64,000 bases of DNA from Melioribacter roseus (GTDB lineage: Bacteria > Bacteroidota > Ignavibacteria > Ignavibacteriales > Melioribacteraceae). Every line of letters begins with the position of its first letter. Position 1 is the first letter of the stretch. Location of the stretch: assembly GCA_020722065.1 (NCBI GenBank), contig DYLK01000009.1, positions 1 to 64,000 of the forward strand, written 5' to 3'. The notes under the pieces were generated by a model. The model was not told where the DNA came from, made no database searches, and worked only from the letters and a program-made list of their open reading frames with translations. Positions 9,418 to 18,759 of this stretch are shown one piece after another. A program made the translations under genes and the position numbers.

Positions 9418-10832
9418 TGGACAAAATGAAATTCCGAAAGAAATTAAAAACTTGTAAAAATTATATAAAAAATCCAATTTATATAACACTATTCACCCTA
9501 TTTTTCCTTTCTTTAGGATATTTTTTACCTGATACTATGGTTATTTCTAATATTGAGATAAAAAAAGTAGATATTTTTTCAAAATTACTTGAAGAACCAA
9601 AAGAGGAAAAAATTGATGATGAGGATTTTTTCAAATCATCAAATTATCAACTCAATTCAATTGAAAACCAAGAGAAACTTGTTCAGCCGGCATCAATTTT
9701 AACAATTTGGGAATCTTCAATTTCTCCAGCAGGAAATTCAATTGGCGAATCTGTAGAAATTCTAGGAAATACTAAACAACTTAAAAAATTTGTTGATGCA
9801 TTGAATAAAAGTAAATCACAAAAAATTAGAATTGCACATTTTGGCGACTCAATAATAGAAGGTGATTTAGTTACTTCCCAAATTCGTGAAGAATTACAAG
9901 CAAAATTTGGTGGTTTAGGCGTTGGATTTCTTCCAATAACTTCACAAGATGTAACTTTCCGTCAATCGATGAACATTAGTTTCGATAAAAATTGGAAAGA
10001 TTACGCAGTTTTCACATCAAATCCTGAAAATATTCCAGTTGGTTTGAGTGGTGAAGTTTTTGTCCCTTTCAAAGATGCCACTGTAACTTACAAAACTGCA
10101 CAATATATTCGCAGACAAAAATCATTTTCTGAAGCATTTCTTTATTATATTCCAACAGGAAGTTCGACAATAAAATATTCAGATGGCAATAAAGAAAAAT
10201 CTATTAAAACTAAAAAATCGACAAAACTTGTTGTTGAAAAACTTGATATCTCAAAAAATTCAAGAGAATTAAAAATTTCAGTTAATGGAAATTCTGGTTA
10301 TTACTATGGTGTTAGTTTAGAAAGTGGTAACGGAATTTACGTTGATAATTATGCTTTACGAGGAAATTCTGGAGTAGCTTTAAACAACATTCCTATGGAA
10401 CAACTTCGTCAGTTTAGTTCGGCGTTAGATTATGACTTGATTTTACTTCAATTTGGCGTAAATGCTTTGAACAGAAAAAATGATTATCAGTGGTACGAAA
10501 AGGAAATGATAAAAGTAATTGAAAATTTGAAAAGGGCATTTCCTAATGCTGGAATAATTTTGATAAGTGTTCACGATAAAAGTAAAAAAGAAGGTTCAAA
10601 ATTTGTTTCAGAACCTGGCTTAAATAAATTGTTGAAAGCACAAATGTCTATCGCAAAAACATCAAATATTGCTTTTTGGAACTTGAATAAAGCAATGGGC
10701 GGTGAAAATTCGATGCCAAAATGGGTTTCTTCAAATCCACCACTTGCATTTATGGATTATACACATTTTAATGATTTAGGAGCTAAAAGGGTGGCAGAAT
10801 TATTTGTAGAAGCATTATTAAAGTTGAAATAA
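9417..10832 (+). CDS. Membrane-anchored SGNH-fold protein, AlgJ/AlgX/DltD-like partner of MBOAT
   Basis: A 471-residue protein with a short basic N-terminus, one transmembrane helix at about 20-38 and a large extracytoplasmic part. Its SGNH residues are present: HFGDS at 141-145 and D447-x-x-H450 (DYTHF) near the C-terminus, with an Asn in QFGVNALN as the block III residue. Such proteins commonly sit beside AlgI-type MBOATs and pass acyl groups on to polysaccharide in the periplasm. The arrangement here is the same, with TAATG coupling upstream and only 2 bp to the MBOAT gene. The substrate glycan is unknown. Confidence 0.83.
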   Translation: MDKMKFRKKLKTCKNYIKNPIYITLFTLFFLSLGYFLPDTMVISNIEIKKVDIFSKLLEEPKEEKIDDEDFFKSSNYQLNSIENQEKLVQPASILTIWESSISPAGNSIGESVEILGNTKQLKKFVDALNKSKSQKIRIAHFGDSIIEGDLVTSQIREELQAKFGGLGVGFLPITSQDVTFRQSMNISFDKNWKDYAVFTSNPENIPVGLSGEVFVPFKDATVTYKTAQYIRRQKSFSEAFLYYIPTGSSTIKYSDGNKEKSIKTKKSTKLVVEKLDISKNSRELKISVNGNSGYYYGVSLESGNGIYVDNYALRGNSGVALNNIPMEQLRQFSSALDYDLILLQFGVNALNRKNDYQWYEKEMIKVIENLKRAFPNAGIILISVHDKSKKEGSKFVSEPGLNKLLKAQMSIAKTSNIAFWNLNKAMGGENSMPKWVSSNPPLAFMDYTHFNDLGAKRVAELFVEALLKLK

Positions 10833-10834
10833 TA

Positions 10835-12304
10835 ATGGAAAATATTCTTACAAATTTCTGGAATCTATTAGCATATAATTCTACAGAACCGCTGTTATTT
10901 AATAGTGGATTTTTTCTTTATTTTTTCCTTTTTTCGATAGTATTTGCATATTTTTTTATTGACTATAAACAAGCTAAAGTGATTTTTTTAACAATTATGT
11001 CACTTTACTTCTATTACAAGTCAAGTGGAATTTACTTTTTACTACTAATTCTAAGCTCATATATTGATTGGATTGCCGGAGCTTATATAAGTCGGAGTAA
11101 CAATAAAAACTATCGAAAGATTCTTTTAATTGTTAGTCTTACCATGAATTTGGGAATTCTTGGATATTTTAAATATACAAACTTTTTCCTCGACACATTA
11201 AACGCTTTTTCACTCGGGCATTTTGATTTACTTGATATTTTTCTTCCTGTTGGAGTTTCATTCTTCACATTTCAATCAATGAGTTACACAATTGATATTT
11301 ATCGAAATGAACTTCTGCCAGAAAAGAAATATTTGGATTTTTTATTCTTTGTTTCATTCTTTCCACAACTTGTTGCCGGACCAATTGTTCGAGCATCCGA
11401 TTTTTTAAAGCAAATTCCAATTCGCCCAGTTCTTACAAAAAAAGAAATTGGTTACGCTCTATTTTTAATTATGGCTGGTTTGCTAAAGAAAGCAGTAATT
11501 GCAGATTATATAAGTATAAATTTTGTTGATAGAGTTTTCAGTTGGCCTACTCGTTTTACTGGAGTTGAAAATCTTATGGCGGTTTATGGTTACGTACTTC
11601 AAATTTATTGTGATTTTTCTGGATATTCCGATATGGCAATCGGTTTGGCTTTAATGTTGGGATACAGATTGACAATAAATTTTAACGCCCCTTATAAATC
11701 ATCAACTATTACTGAATTTTGGAGAAGATGGCATATTTCTCTTTCAAGTTGGCTACGCGATTATCTTTACATTTCACTTGGTGGAAATAGAAAAGGGAAC
11801 ACGCGAACTTACATAAATTTGATGTTAACAATGTTGCTTGGCGGTTTGTGGCACGGAGCTGCGTGGCGATTTGTTTTCTGGGGATTTATTCACGGATTTT
11901 CACTTGCAATCGAAAGAGTATTTCATATTCCTGAAAAGATGAAAAAGCAACCTTGGTACATTAAGTTAATTGGTATTGTTGTTACTTTTCATATTTGGGC
12001 ATTTTCGATGATTTTCTTCAGAGCTCAAAGCTTTCAATCTGCTATGGATATTTTGACCCAAATATTCACATATTTCCATCCTGAAGTATTTTCTCAATTT
12101 ATTTTTGCATATCCAATTGTTGTAGGTTTATTTGTTATCGGAATGATTTCACACTTTATTCCAGCAGCATTTGAAGAGAAATTACAGATATTTCTCGCAA
12201 AATCACCAACTTATGTGCAAGGATTTCTTTTAGCAATTATTATTTGGATAGTTGTCCAATTCCAATCTGCAGATATTCAACCATTTATTTACTTCCAATT
12301 TTAG
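10835..12304 (+). CDS. MBOAT family O-acyltransferase (AlgI/DltB-like)
   Basis: A 489-residue polytopic membrane protein of the MBOAT family (PF03062). The conserved segment EFWRRWHISLSSWLRDYL begins at 294 and the catalytic His340 lies in GGLWHGAAWRFVFWG. Family members move acyl groups, usually acetyl, across the membrane for O-acylation of alginate, teichoic acid, peptidoglycan or other exported glycans. It is the last gene of a tight three-gene unit with two SGNH proteins and is followed by a strong terminator. No glycan synthesis genes are adjacent, so the acceptor polymer must be made elsewhere. Confidence 0.94.
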   Translation: MENILTNFWNLLAYNSTEPLLFNSGFFLYFFLFSIVFAYFFIDYKQAKVIFLTIMSLYFYYKSSGIYFLLLILSSYIDWIAGAYISRSNNKNYRKILLIVSLTMNLGILGYFKYTNFFLDTLNAFSLGHFDLLDIFLPVGVSFFTFQSMSYTIDIYRNELLPEKKYLDFLFFVSFFPQLVAGPIVRASDFLKQIPIRPVLTKKEIGYALFLIMAGLLKKAVIADYISINFVDRVFSWPTRFTGVENLMAVYGYVLQIYCDFSGYSDMAIGLALMLGYRLTINFNAPYKSSTITEFWRRWHISLSSWLRDYLYISLGGNRKGNTRTYINLMLTMLLGGLWHGAAWRFVFWGFIHGFSLAIERVFHIPEKMKKQPWYIKLIGIVVTFHIWAFSMIFFRAQSFQSAMDILTQIFTYFHPEVFSQFIFAYPIVVGLFVIGMISHFIPAAFEEKLQIFLAKSPTYVQGFLLAIIIWIVVQFQSADIQPFIYFQF

Positions 12305-12309
12305 CATAA

Positions 12310-12345
12310 AAAAACATTCGAAAAAAATCTTTCTCGAATGTTTTT
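12310..12345. terminator. Terminator after MBOAT cassette
   Basis: A 12-bp perfect stem (AAAAACATTCGA with TCGAATGTTTTT) closes a 12-base loop. The A-run and T-run inside the stem ends let it work in both directions, between the plus-strand MBOAT gene and the minus-strand yhcH-like gene. Confidence 0.82.
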
Positions 12346-12369
12346 AATTTTGTCGTATTCTACCGCAAA

Positions 12370-12822
12370 TTATTCTACTTTTACCTTCATAACTATTTTT
12401 GTAACATATTCAAATGAATTTAAAGCAATTCCAGGCTTATGAACATCATTTGGGAAAAATATTGCAAACTCATTTCTTTTCAAATTAAATGAACAATATT
12501 CTTCCTTAAAAAACATAACATCTTTTTCTTCTGAATATTCTTCACTTGGCTTTTCATTTTCTAATAAAAAATGACCAATTTTCTCATTCCCAATAAGCAT
12601 TAATTGAATGTCTATATACTTTTTATGAGCTTCAAGTTTGCATTCTTCAGAAGATTTGGTTTGATACTTATTTACAAGCATTATAACTTTATCTTTGTGT
12701 ATTTCGTACTTACCAGCAGAAAAAGTATTCAAATCATGGGAAATTAAAAAATCAATTGCAGAGGCAATATTTGGCGAAATTGATTTATACTTTTCAATAT
12801 TTATGAAATTATCGTGAATCAT
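12370..12822 (-). CDS. YhcH/YjgK/YiaL family protein (DUF386)
   Basis: A 150-residue protein of the YhcH/EbgC beta-barrel family (PF04074). Family marks are E-x-H-K-K-Y-I-D-I-Q (EAHKKYIDIQ, in the middle) and FFPNDVHKPGIAL near the C-terminus, where the Glu, His and Asp side chains form the metal site in known structures. Some members act on sugars (sialic acid or beta-galactoside loci), but no sugar genes are near here. It begins 6 bp after the helicase stop and is probably cotranscribed with it. Function in this organism is unknown. Confidence 0.88.
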   Translation of the reverse strand: MIHDNFINIEKYKSISPNIASAIDFLISHDLNTFSAGKYEIHKDKVIMLVNKYQTKSSEECKLEAHKKYIDIQLMLIGNEKIGHFLLENEKPSEEYSEEKDVMFFKEEYCSFNLKRNEFAIFFPNDVHKPGIALNSFEYVTKIVMKVKVE

Positions 12823-12828
12823 TATATA

Positions 12829-14769
12829 CTATTTTTTGCGTTTTCTTTCTCTAGTTGAATTTTCCTTTTTACGTGAACCGAAATCAGATCGTTTTGAACT
12901 TCCAAAAGAGCTTTTTGAACGACTTCGTCTTTTTTCACCACTGTCGCTTCGTCCAAATCTTTCTCGACGATCACCGCTTCTTTCATCTCTTGAATCACGT
13001 GAACTTCTTGAATCTCGACTTCCAAATTTTTTGTCTCTACTTCCGCCTCTGCTTTCACGTTTGTCGCCAAAACTTCGTTTTTCGCGTTTTTCTCTTCCAC
13101 TTCTACCATGTCTTTCTCGAGGCGAGCCTTCCTTGTTTTCGGCAATTTCAACATTAATTTTTCTGCCTTTCATCTTTTGATTTGTAAACGCTTTTAGAAT
13201 TTCGTCAACATAGCGGGAATCGGCTTCAAAAAATGAAAAAGTATCTAATAACTCAATGCGTCCAATTTCCATATTTTTAATCCCGGTATAATCGAGAATC
13301 ATTCCGATCAAATTAACAACTTTTATATTGTCCATTTTTCCGACATTGATAAAAAATCTTGTCATTTCCTGAGCAAATTCAACCTGAACTTTTGTCCTTT
13401 TCTTTGAGTTTTCTTTTAAACCATCTTTTTTAGATTTTTCAGATGGAGAATCAAGTTCAGCAGAATTTTTATAATATTCTAAAAATCGGTTAAATTCTAC
13501 AGAAATGAATTTTTTGATAATTTCTTCTTTATCGAGCCATTCTAATTTTTTCATGATTTGTGGTAAATAAGGTTCAATTTGAACTGTATCAACTTCAACT
13601 TTTTCCATTCTATCTACTAAATGATAAAGTTGTTTTTCGCAAATATCGTTTCCAGAAGGAATATTTTTAAAATTAAACTCTTTTTTCATCAGTTTCTCAA
13701 TTTCTTTTAATTTCCCTTTTTCCTTCAAATTAGCAATTACAATTGAAGTTCCACTTTTTCCAGCTCTTCCTGTTCTTCCGCTTCGATGAATATAAATTTC
13801 AGCTTCGTCAGGTAAGTTATAATTGATAATATGAGTTAAATCATCAACATCTAAACCTCGAGCAGCAACATCCGTTGCAACAAGTAAACGAATATTCTTT
13901 ATTCGGAATTTATTCATAACAGAAGTTCTAACTTGTTGAGCCAAATCGCCGTGCAAAGAATCAACATTGTAGCCATCTCTCATTAAACTTTCTGCAATAT
14001 CTTGAGTTTCTTTTCTTGTTCTACAAAAGACAATTCCATAAATATCTGGATAGTAATCTACAATTCGTTTTAATGCTAAATATCTATCTTTTGCGTGTAC
14101 TAAATAACTTTCGTGAACAACGTTTTCAGCACCAGAATTTTTAACTCCAACTGTAATTTCCTCAGGATTTTTCATATAATTGCTGGCAATTGCACGTACT
14201 TCATTTGGCATAGTTGCAGAAAAAAGATAAGTTTTGCGATTTTCTGGAAGAACTTTTAAAATTCCTTCAAGTTCATCACGAAATCCCATGTTTAACATTT
14301 CGTCGGCTTCATCAAGCACAACTGTTTCAACATTTTTTAAGTCAATTTCACCACGAATTATTAAATCTAACAATCTTCCGGGAGTTGCCGAAAGAATTTG
14401 TGCGCCTTCTTTTAATTGGCGAATTTGGTGTAAAATACTTGCTCCGCCAAAAACGGCGGCAATTTTAACTTTTTGTTTATATTTTGCATATAGTGTTAAA
14501 TCATCAGCTATTTGTAAACACAATTCGCGAGTTGGTGCTAAAATTATATGTTGAATTTTTGTTTTTTTAGCATTTGTTTTTTGAAGCAAAGGTAGTCCAA
14601 AAGCTGCTGTTTTACCTGTTCCTGTTTGAGCCAATGCAATTAAATCTGGGTTACTTTCGTCAAGAATGTATGGAATTACTTTTTCTTGAATCGGCATTGG
14701 TTCAATAAAATTTAATTCTGAAATTGCATTTATTATCTGTTCATCTAATTCTAAATCAGAAAATGTCAT
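12829..14769 (-). CDS. DEAD-box RNA helicase with DbpA-type RNA-binding domain and basic tail
   Basis: A 646-residue ATP-dependent RNA helicase of the DeaD/CsdA group. Motif I AQTGTGKT is at 47-54, Ia PTREL at 79-83, DEAD at 153-156, SAT at 184-186, and HRSGRTGRAGK closes the second RecA domain. A DbpA/CsdA-like RNA-binding domain spans about 465-545. From about 550 to the end the protein is a low-complexity Arg/Ser/Gly/Lys tail, probably disordered and RNA-binding. CsdA-type enzymes help ribosome assembly and mRNA unwinding, especially in the cold. Several long open frames overlapping this tail on both strands are composition artefacts. Confidence 0.95.
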   Translation of the reverse strand: MTFSDLELDEQIINAISELNFIEPMPIQEKVIPYILDESNPDLIALAQTGTGKTAAFGLPLLQKTNAKKTKIQHIILAPTRELCLQIADDLTLYAKYKQKVKIAAVFGGASILHQIRQLKEGAQILSATPGRLLDLIIRGEIDLKNVETVVLDEADEMLNMGFRDELEGILKVLPENRKTYLFSATMPNEVRAIASNYMKNPEEITVGVKNSGAENVVHESYLVHAKDRYLALKRIVDYYPDIYGIVFCRTRKETQDIAESLMRDGYNVDSLHGDLAQQVRTSVMNKFRIKNIRLLVATDVAARGLDVDDLTHIINYNLPDEAEIYIHRSGRTGRAGKSGTSIVIANLKEKGKLKEIEKLMKKEFNFKNIPSGNDICEKQLYHLVDRMEKVEVDTVQIEPYLPQIMKKLEWLDKEEIIKKFISVEFNRFLEYYKNSAELDSPSEKSKKDGLKENSKKRTKVQVEFAQEMTRFFINVGKMDNIKVVNLIGMILDYTGIKNMEIGRIELLDTFSFFEADSRYVDEILKAFTNQKMKGRKINVEIAENKEGSPRERHGRSGREKREKRSFGDKRESRGGSRDKKFGSRDSRSSRDSRDERSGDRRERFGRSDSGEKRRSRSKSSFGSSKRSDFGSRKKENSTRERKRKK

Positions 14770-14801
14770 ATTTATATAGTCCTATCTATTTTAAAAAAAT
14801 A

Positions 14802-14816
14802 CATTACAATGTAATG
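14802..14816. promoter_or_regulatory. Small inverted repeat upstream of the DEAD-box helicase
   Basis: CATTAC-AAT-GTAATG forms a 6-bp inverted repeat 33 bp upstream of the helicase start. It may be an operator or part of the 5' leader, where cold-shock helicase mRNAs often carry structure. The evidence is only the repeat and its place. Confidence 0.3.
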
Positions 14817-14901
14817 AAGAAAAAAATGGAAAGTGCGATTTATTTGGAAAACTGCAAAAAAGACGAAGTTTTTGAGCATTTTTAAGAAGTATATTAACAG
14901 T

Positions 14902-16167
14902 TTAATTTTTGTGTAGAATTATTCCGTTTACAAATTCAGCTTTTTGGATTGTCTGTCCGTCTTCGGAATAACGAAAATATGCCCCATGTAGAATATTATT
15001 TTTGTACGAAATAAATTCTTGGATTTGTTCATTTGGATAGAATTTTTTTGCAATTCCATTTCTTAGATTATTTTCAAAATTTTCAATTTGCTTAATTTTC
15101 CCATTTGGATAGAATTTTCGTTGTTCTCCGTCAAGTTGTCCGTTTGAATAATTTAAGATTTTGCACAAGTTTTGATTTTCATCGTAAAATTTTTGTTCTC
15201 CTTCCAAAATTCCAAGTACGTAATTTTCTTCTGAAATTAAGGACCCAAAGTTATTAAATACAAAATGTTTTCCGTCAATTATTCCATTTACATATTTTGT
15301 GATTTCAGCTAAATAACCACCGTTGTGAAATCTAACAATTGTGCTATCCAAAATATTATTCTTATAATTTTCAATACTTTGTTTGAAGCCAGAATTATAA
15401 TAATTTTCAGAAATTCCAAAGAGTTTGCCTTCTTTAAACTTTTTGATATTACTTAAAGTCCCGTAATCACCATAATTTATAAACTTTTCCTCAATTTTTT
15501 CTAATCTTCCTACAATGTCATATCGAATTCGCTTTACAATCTGATTATCAATATAAGTATCAATTACTTTAATTTTACCATCGGGATAATACAAATATGA
15601 AATTCCATTTAGTTTATCATTCGAATAATTTGCTTCAAGTGCCACTACATCAAAATCGTAGTAAACTTTGCTAATTCCTTCCAATTTACCTTTGACAAAG
15701 TTTTTTTCAACTTCAATTTTGCCATTTTCAAAAAATGTTTTACTGATTCCGTTTAATAAATCGTTTTCGTAAAGCCATAATCCTTGTAATTTCCCAGATT
15801 TATAATAAGTCGTTGAAAAACCGTCTCTTTTCCCATTTTTATATAGTGGTTCTGACCACAATTCCCCCGATTCATAATACCATTTTTGTTTCCCTTCAAT
15901 TTTTCCATCAATATAAAACCATTCCATACTTATTTTCCCATCGGGGAAATACCAAATCGACTTTCCTTGTTCTTGCCCATTTACAAAATTCCATTCTTTC
16001 CAAAGAGTCCCATCTTCATAAAATTCCTGGAATAATCCATTTAGAACACCGTTAGAATATGTTCCAATAGTTGCAATTTTTCCATTTGGATGATAAGTTT
16101 TTCTTTCTTCTGATTGTTGAGAATAGATTGCTGTAAAAAGTAGAAGAAGTATGAGTATATTTTTCAT
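14902..16167 (-). CDS. Exported MORN/YwqK-type repeat protein
   Basis: A 421-residue protein with a signal peptide (MKNILILLLLFTAIYSQQ) and then a near-continuous run of roughly 23-residue repeats of the form (Y/F)(Y/F)..GK(I/L)......Y.NG.L.G. This is the MORN_2/YwqK pattern (PF07661). The automatic name toxin-antitoxin YwqK antitoxin is often attached to this fold, but no toxin lies beside it and the protein is exported, so that name is misleading here. MORN-like sheets usually act as elongated surface or binding scaffolds. It stands alone between the helicase and asnB. Confidence 0.88.
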   Translation of the reverse strand: MKNILILLLLFTAIYSQQSEERKTYHPNGKIATIGTYSNGVLNGLFQEFYEDGTLWKEWNFVNGQEQGKSIWYFPDGKISMEWFYIDGKIEGKQKWYYESGELWSEPLYKNGKRDGFSTTYYKSGKLQGLWLYENDLLNGISKTFFENGKIEVEKNFVKGKLEGISKVYYDFDVVALEANYSNDKLNGISYLYYPDGKIKVIDTYIDNQIVKRIRYDIVGRLEKIEEKFINYGDYGTLSNIKKFKEGKLFGISENYYNSGFKQSIENYKNNILDSTIVRFHNGGYLAEITKYVNGIIDGKHFVFNNFGSLISEENYVLGILEGEQKFYDENQNLCKILNYSNGQLDGEQRKFYPNGKIKQIENFENNLRNGIAKKFYPNEQIQEFISYKNNILHGAYFRYSEDGQTIQKAEFVNGIILHKN

Positions 16168-16303
16168 TAATTAATAATTTAAAATTTTGGTTGCAAATAT
16201 CTTAATATTTATCATCAATTTCACTCAACTTTCAAATCTCAAAAAATCAAATAAATTAGAAGCAATGTTTGAAAATCAAGAAAAAGGGAATAACAATGAT
16301 TTT

Positions 16304-17968
16304 TCAATAAGATTTTATATGTATGTTTTTTACAGCCCGACCAGATGGATCAATCATTTCGGAAAGTTGTTTATCCCAAAGTAAGGCGGTTTCTGTGCTG
16401 CACGCTACCGATTTCCCACCTGGGACACACTTCGCGGCTGAATCAATTGGGTAGAATTGCGAAAATATATTTCTATAAAAATATGCTTCTTTATTTAGAG
16501 GTGTGTTTATAGGGAATTTGAAATGAGCGTTCTCCAATTCTATATCACTGACTTTTTTGCTTGTAATTTCCTTTAGAGTATCAATCCAATTGTAACCAAC
16601 TCCATCAGAAAATTGCTCCTTTTGTCGCCAAACTAATTCTTCAGGAAGATAATCCTTAAATAATTCGCGCAGAATGTGTTTTTCAATTTTTCCATTTCTG
16701 GGTAATTTATCTTCTGGATTTATAGACATCGCTACATCAATAAATTCCTTGTCAAGAAATGGAACGCGAGTTTCAACTCCCCAAGCTGCCATTGATTTAT
16801 TTGCTCGAAGACAATCATATTTATTTAATTGCCCAAGTTTTCTCACAGTTTCTTCGTGTAAAGCCTCAGCATTTGGAGCTTTGTGGAAATACAAATAACC
16901 TCCAAAAATTTCATCAGAACCTTCGCCAGAAAGAACCATTTTTACACCCATAGAACGGATTTTTCTTGCCATTAAATACATTGGAGTTGCGGCGCGAATT
17001 GTTGTAACATCATAGGTTTCAAGGTGATAAATTACATCTGAAATAGCATCCAAACCTTCTTGAATTGTAAATTTAAAACTGTGATGAACAGACCCAATAA
17101 AATCTGCAACTTTTTTGGCTGCATCCAAATCTGGCGAACCTTCTAATCCAATTGAAAATGTGTGAAGTTGAGGCCACCAAGCATCTTTTAAGTCATTTGT
17201 TTCAACACGACGAGATGAGTATTTTTTGGCTATCGCCGCAATTATTGATGAATCTAACCCGCCAGAAAGTAAGACTCCGTATGGAACATCTGACATTAAT
17301 TGTCTGTGGACAGCGTCTTCTAAAGATTTTTTAAGTCTCATTTTATCTGTAATTGCATCTTTCACATTTGAAAATTCCGACCAATCTCTTTTGTAATATT
17401 TTACAAATATTTTTTCTTTACTGCTATAGAAATGTCCAGGAGGAAATTCGTCAACTTGATTACAAACATTCATCAAACTTTTCATTTCAGAAGCGACATA
17501 AAAATTACCAAATTCATCATAACCAGTGTAAAGTGGAACTATTCCGATGTGATCACGAGCAATTAAATAGGAATTATCAGAATTATCATACAAAATGAAA
17601 GCAAAAATACCATTCAATTCATCTAAAAAGTTTGTACCTTTTTCAAGATAAAGAGCATTAATTATTTCACAATCAGAATTTGTTTGAAATTCATAGTTGT
17701 TTGTAAGAGTTTTTTTCAATTCTTTGTGATTGTAAATTTCACCGTTTACTGCAAGTACTAATCGTTTATCGCTGCTATATAGTGGTTGAGCTCCATTTTC
17801 AACATCAATTATTGCCAATCTTTCATGAGCAAGTATTGCTTTTTCAGATGAGAAAATCCCAGACCAATCGGGACCGCGATGTCGTTGAATTTTCGACATT
17901 TTTATTGCTTGTATTCTTAATTTTTCATGATTTGATTTTATATCTAAAATGCCAAGAATTGAACACAT
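16304..17968 (-). CDS. asnB: Asparagine synthase B, glutamine-hydrolysing
   Basis: Makes asparagine from aspartate, ATP and glutamine in the cytoplasm. At 554 residues it has the length of the E. coli enzyme. Cys2 of MCSILG is the glutaminase nucleophile after Met removal, NGEIYNH is the glutamine-site segment, and LLSGGLDSS near 232-240 is the ATP-pyrophosphatase loop. Further family blocks include YDVTTIRA, VLSGEGSDE and WRQKEQFSDGVGY. The start follows TTTGGAGAATAT. It is monocistronic. Confidence 0.97.
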   Translation of the reverse strand: MCSILGILDIKSNHEKLRIQAIKMSKIQRHRGPDWSGIFSSEKAILAHERLAIIDVENGAQPLYSSDKRLVLAVNGEIYNHKELKKTLTNNYEFQTNSDCEIINALYLEKGTNFLDELNGIFAFILYDNSDNSYLIARDHIGIVPLYTGYDEFGNFYVASEMKSLMNVCNQVDEFPPGHFYSSKEKIFVKYYKRDWSEFSNVKDAITDKMRLKKSLEDAVHRQLMSDVPYGVLLSGGLDSSIIAAIAKKYSSRRVETNDLKDAWWPQLHTFSIGLEGSPDLDAAKKVADFIGSVHHSFKFTIQEGLDAISDVIYHLETYDVTTIRAATPMYLMARKIRSMGVKMVLSGEGSDEIFGGYLYFHKAPNAEALHEETVRKLGQLNKYDCLRANKSMAAWGVETRVPFLDKEFIDVAMSINPEDKLPRNGKIEKHILRELFKDYLPEELVWRQKEQFSDGVGYNWIDTLKEITSKKVSDIELENAHFKFPINTPLNKEAYFYRNIFSQFYPIDSAAKCVPGGKSVACSTETALLWDKQLSEMIDPSGRAVKNIHIKSY

Positions 17969-18090
17969 ATATTCTCCAAAAATATGGTGGTTAATAATTC
18001 GAGAAAGAGTTTTTCTTTATAGTGCAATATAAGATTTCATTTTTTGTTTTTGAAATAAAACATATTTTTGCTTTCAAAAATTTGGAGTTT

Positions 18091-18759
18091 ATGGAAAATT
18101 TTAACGGCTTTATGTCGCTACTTTGGGCAAGCATTGAACTTTTACTACTTGTAAATGTTTTGATTTTTGCTGAAAAAAATAGAATTAACAAGATTGGATT
18201 TGTTTTGATTGGTTTACTTTTCAGTTATCAATTTACAGAAACAATGATTTGTGCTTTTGATTTCAACTCTTCTTTTACAATTTTGATTGGTTATATTATC
18301 ATTTCGTATCTTCCACCAGTTGGGTTATTATTAGTAATGGAATATTTCAAACTGACTAAAAAATACAACTTCATTATGTTTTTGCCTTTTATCGTAATTA
18401 ACATCTATTATATTTTTAATTATCAGTCGTTTTCGCTTGTTGGTTGTACTCCATTTATTGCTGGATATAAAAACGAGTTAAGTAACATTTATGGCTTTTT
18501 CTATTATGCTGAAATTGCAGTAATTCTATTTATTTTGAAAGATAACTACTTCAAAATACCAATTGAAAAGAAAAAGGAGTTTTATTCTTTGGCAATAGGA
18601 TTTTACATTTTTGTATTACCCTTTTTTGTGATGTTACCGTTTATACAGGATTATAGTTCATATTTTGAATCGATTTTATGTAAATTTGCCATAACTTTGG
18701 CAATCCCGTTATCATTTTTTTTACTAATTCATAAAGAGAAAAATGGAAAAAATAGTTAA
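18091..18759 (+). CDS. Hypothetical membrane protein with about seven helices
   Basis: I do not recognise this family. The ATG at 18091 is chosen over an upstream in-frame ATG at 18022 because GGAG lies 6 bases before it; this gives 222 residues. The sequence is a chain of about seven hydrophobic segments with short loops, like the 7TM sensor modules that precede histidine kinases, but no kinase or other output domain follows. The last 17 bases overlap the next gene, so the pair is likely cotranscribed. A sensory or transport role would be guesswork. Confidence 0.72.
   Translation: MENFNGFMSLLWASIELLLLVNVLIFAEKNRINKIGFVLIGLLFSYQFTETMICAFDFNSSFTILIGYIIISYLPPVGLLLVMEYFKLTKKYNFIMFLPFIVINIYYIFNYQSFSLVGCTPFIAGYKNELSNIYGFFYYAEIAVILFILKDNYFKIPIEKKKEFYSLAIGFYIFVLPFFVMLPFIQDYSSYFESILCKFAITLAIPLSFFLLIHKEKNGKNS

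Noticed and set aside
10835-12304. dlt operon (D-alanylation) suggested by the DltB-like MBOAT
   Set aside because: No dltA or dltC is present, and the partners are AlgJ/AlgX-like SGNH proteins.
12822-13180. Open frames on both strands overlapping the helicase tail
   Set aside because: They arise from the biased Arg/Ser/Lys/Glu codons of the tail; none has a ribosome site or a recognisable product.
14902-16167. Toxin-antitoxin system suggested by the YwqK-type protein
   Set aside because: No toxin gene is adjacent, the protein is exported and it stands alone.
16187-16384. Plus-strand open frame between the YwqK-type gene and asnB
   Set aside because: It runs into the asnB 3' end on the opposite strand, has no ribosome site and no family features.
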